DNA from: DATBMY01 sp036554605
GTDB lineage: Bacteria > Acidobacteriota > Blastocatellia > UBA7656
DNA: 16,403 nt
Assembly: GCA_036554605.1 (NCBI GenBank)
Contig: DATBMY010000222.1
Coordinates: 1-16,403 of the forward strand
Direction of reading: 5' to 3'
This document shows positions 15,742-16,403 of this stretch, one piece after another. Under the pieces are notes generated by a model. That model ran no database searches. It saw only the letters and a program-made list of their open reading frames with translations, and had not been told where the DNA came from. Numbering within the stretch: position 1 is the first letter of the stretch; each line of letters starts with the position of its first letter. The translations under genes were made by a program, and so were the position numbers.

Positions 15742-15823
15742 AGTCCGGAGTCCGGGGTCCGGAGTCCGAAGTCAAGACTAGCGGGAGCTGCTGACTTCGG
15801 ACCTCGGACTTCGGACTCCGGAC
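15742..15823. repeat. Heptad-repeat inverted element 2 between the DUF2911 and SCO genes
   Basis: The left arm (15742-15773) is tandem seven-base units of consensus GTCCGRA and the right arm (15793-15823) is their reverse complement. The arms match over 31 bases with about four differences, leaving a 19-base loop. As RNA it would be a very strong hairpin between two co-oriented genes. It sits 7 bases past the DUF2911 stop and about nine before the SCO start, filling nearly the whole 97-base gap. Confidence 0.9.
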
Positions 15824-15829
15824 ATTCTC

Positions 15830-16387
15830 TTATGCTTTTAAGAAGTCGGTCGCGAGGCTGAGGGTGCCCCACTTCAAAACGAGCCTGCCCCCGTTGCCCT
15901 TCTTTTCGAGGTCAATGGTCATCTGGTTGACCGAGCTGTCGCTCTTTGTTAGCTCCATCGGCACCGTGGCCATCGCGGCTTCATCTTTTTCAATAATCAG
16001 CCACCACTTTTGCGAGTCATCTACCTTGGCCTTGAGGACGTACTTGCCGGCCGGAACATTCGTGTCGCCGAACTTCAGCGGCGAGTCGGTCGTCAGCGTC
16101 GTCGCCGAGTTAGATCCCATGCGCCATTCCATGCCGGGACGTATAAGCGTTTCCACGTTGCGGCTGCCCAGCACCGGCCGGCCATACTCTACCGACACGT
16201 TCGCGCCGCTAAAGCTGAGCTTCGATTCGCCCCTGTCTGACGATGATTGAGCCGCGGGGTCGGCCGCCGCGCTCGACGCATTGCTCGCGGTGTTGGCGTT
16301 AGCCGCACCCTCGCTCGCGCCTTGTCCGGCGCACGCAAGCACGAAGAGTAGCACCGGCAGTGATATGGACAGGAAAAACTTCTTCAT
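15830..16387 (-). CDS. DUF2911 lipoprotein
   Basis: A 185-residue protein with a lipoprotein signal (VLAC, Cys19), followed by a low-complexity Ala/Ser/Asn linker to about residue 50, then a DUF2911 domain. Family marks are VEYGRPVLGSRNVETLIRPG (66-85), the WRMGSNSATTL segment (88-98) with FGDTNVPAGKYVLKAK after it, and WWLIIEKD. DUF2911 proteins are exported beta-rich proteins of unknown function found in Bacteroidota and Acidobacteriota. Here it should be tethered to the membrane outside the cytoplasm. ATG 16387 has a strong GAAGGAG ribosome binding site nine bases upstream. The gene precedes the SCO copper protein on the same strand, with a large hairpin between them that may lower downstream expression. 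Confidence 0.9.
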   Translation of the reverse strand: MKKFFLSISLPVLLFVLACAGQGASEGAANANTASNASSAAADPAAQSSSDRGESKLSFSGANVSVEYGRPVLGSRNVETLIRPGMEWRMGSNSATTLTTDSPLKFGDTNVPAGKYVLKAKVDDSQKWWLIIEKDEAAMATVPMELTKSDSSVNQMTIDLEKKGNGGRLVLKWGTLSLATDFLKA

Positions 16388-16403
16388 CCGCTAATTCTCC
16401 TTC

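Overview
The window is GC-rich, densely coded chromosomal DNA, probably from an Acidobacteriota-type bacterium (perhaps the Blastocatellia/Pyrinomonadales side; inferred from family content, not proven). Clues are a DUF4252 pair behind an ECF sigma factor, a DUF2911 lipoprotein, a SCO protein flanked by CusF-like domains, heptad-based intergenic repeats, and heavy use of the AUA isoleucine codon despite the GC-rich sequence. I see no tRNA, rRNA, CRISPR array, phage gene or insertion sequence. Almost everything reads as intact core or accessory genome.

Left part, minus strand (1-4825). In transcription order this holds a 67-residue TM2-type membrane protein, a tandem-domain bacterial microcompartment shell protein (BMC-T, PduT-like), an alpha/beta hydrolase, a 286-bp non-coding stretch with three successive inverted repeats and a promoter, then gvpF/L and gvpG (gas vesicle assembly), and finally a large ArsA/Get3-type ATPase with two P-loop domains that overlaps gvpG and runs off the left edge. 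The structural gas vesicle gene gvpA is not in the window, so the cluster probably continues to the left. Two kinds of protein-shelled compartment (gas vesicle and BMC) are therefore represented side by side, and an ArsA-type ATPase is coupled to the gas vesicle genes. This is the most unusual part of the window.

Middle part, plus strand (4949-9246). An ECF sigma factor overlaps a single-pass membrane protein that is probably its regulator. Two exported DUF4252-type proteins follow, and the four genes look like one operon. A stem-loop region separates them from an ABC1/UbiB (AarF) kinase-like membrane protein.

Right part (9436-16403). An AcnA-type aconitase with an extra segment of several dozen residues ends in a clear hairpin terminator. 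A well-formed promoter then drives a zinc-ribbon plus PilZ protein. Threonine synthase follows, and its first codons lie inside one arm of a heptad-repeat inverted repeat. Convergent to it are a CusF-SCO-CusF copper protein and, upstream of that, a DUF2911 lipoprotein. These two are separated by a second heptad-repeat inverted repeat. Both heptad elements have the same architecture and share short core words, which suggests one family of intergenic repeat elements.
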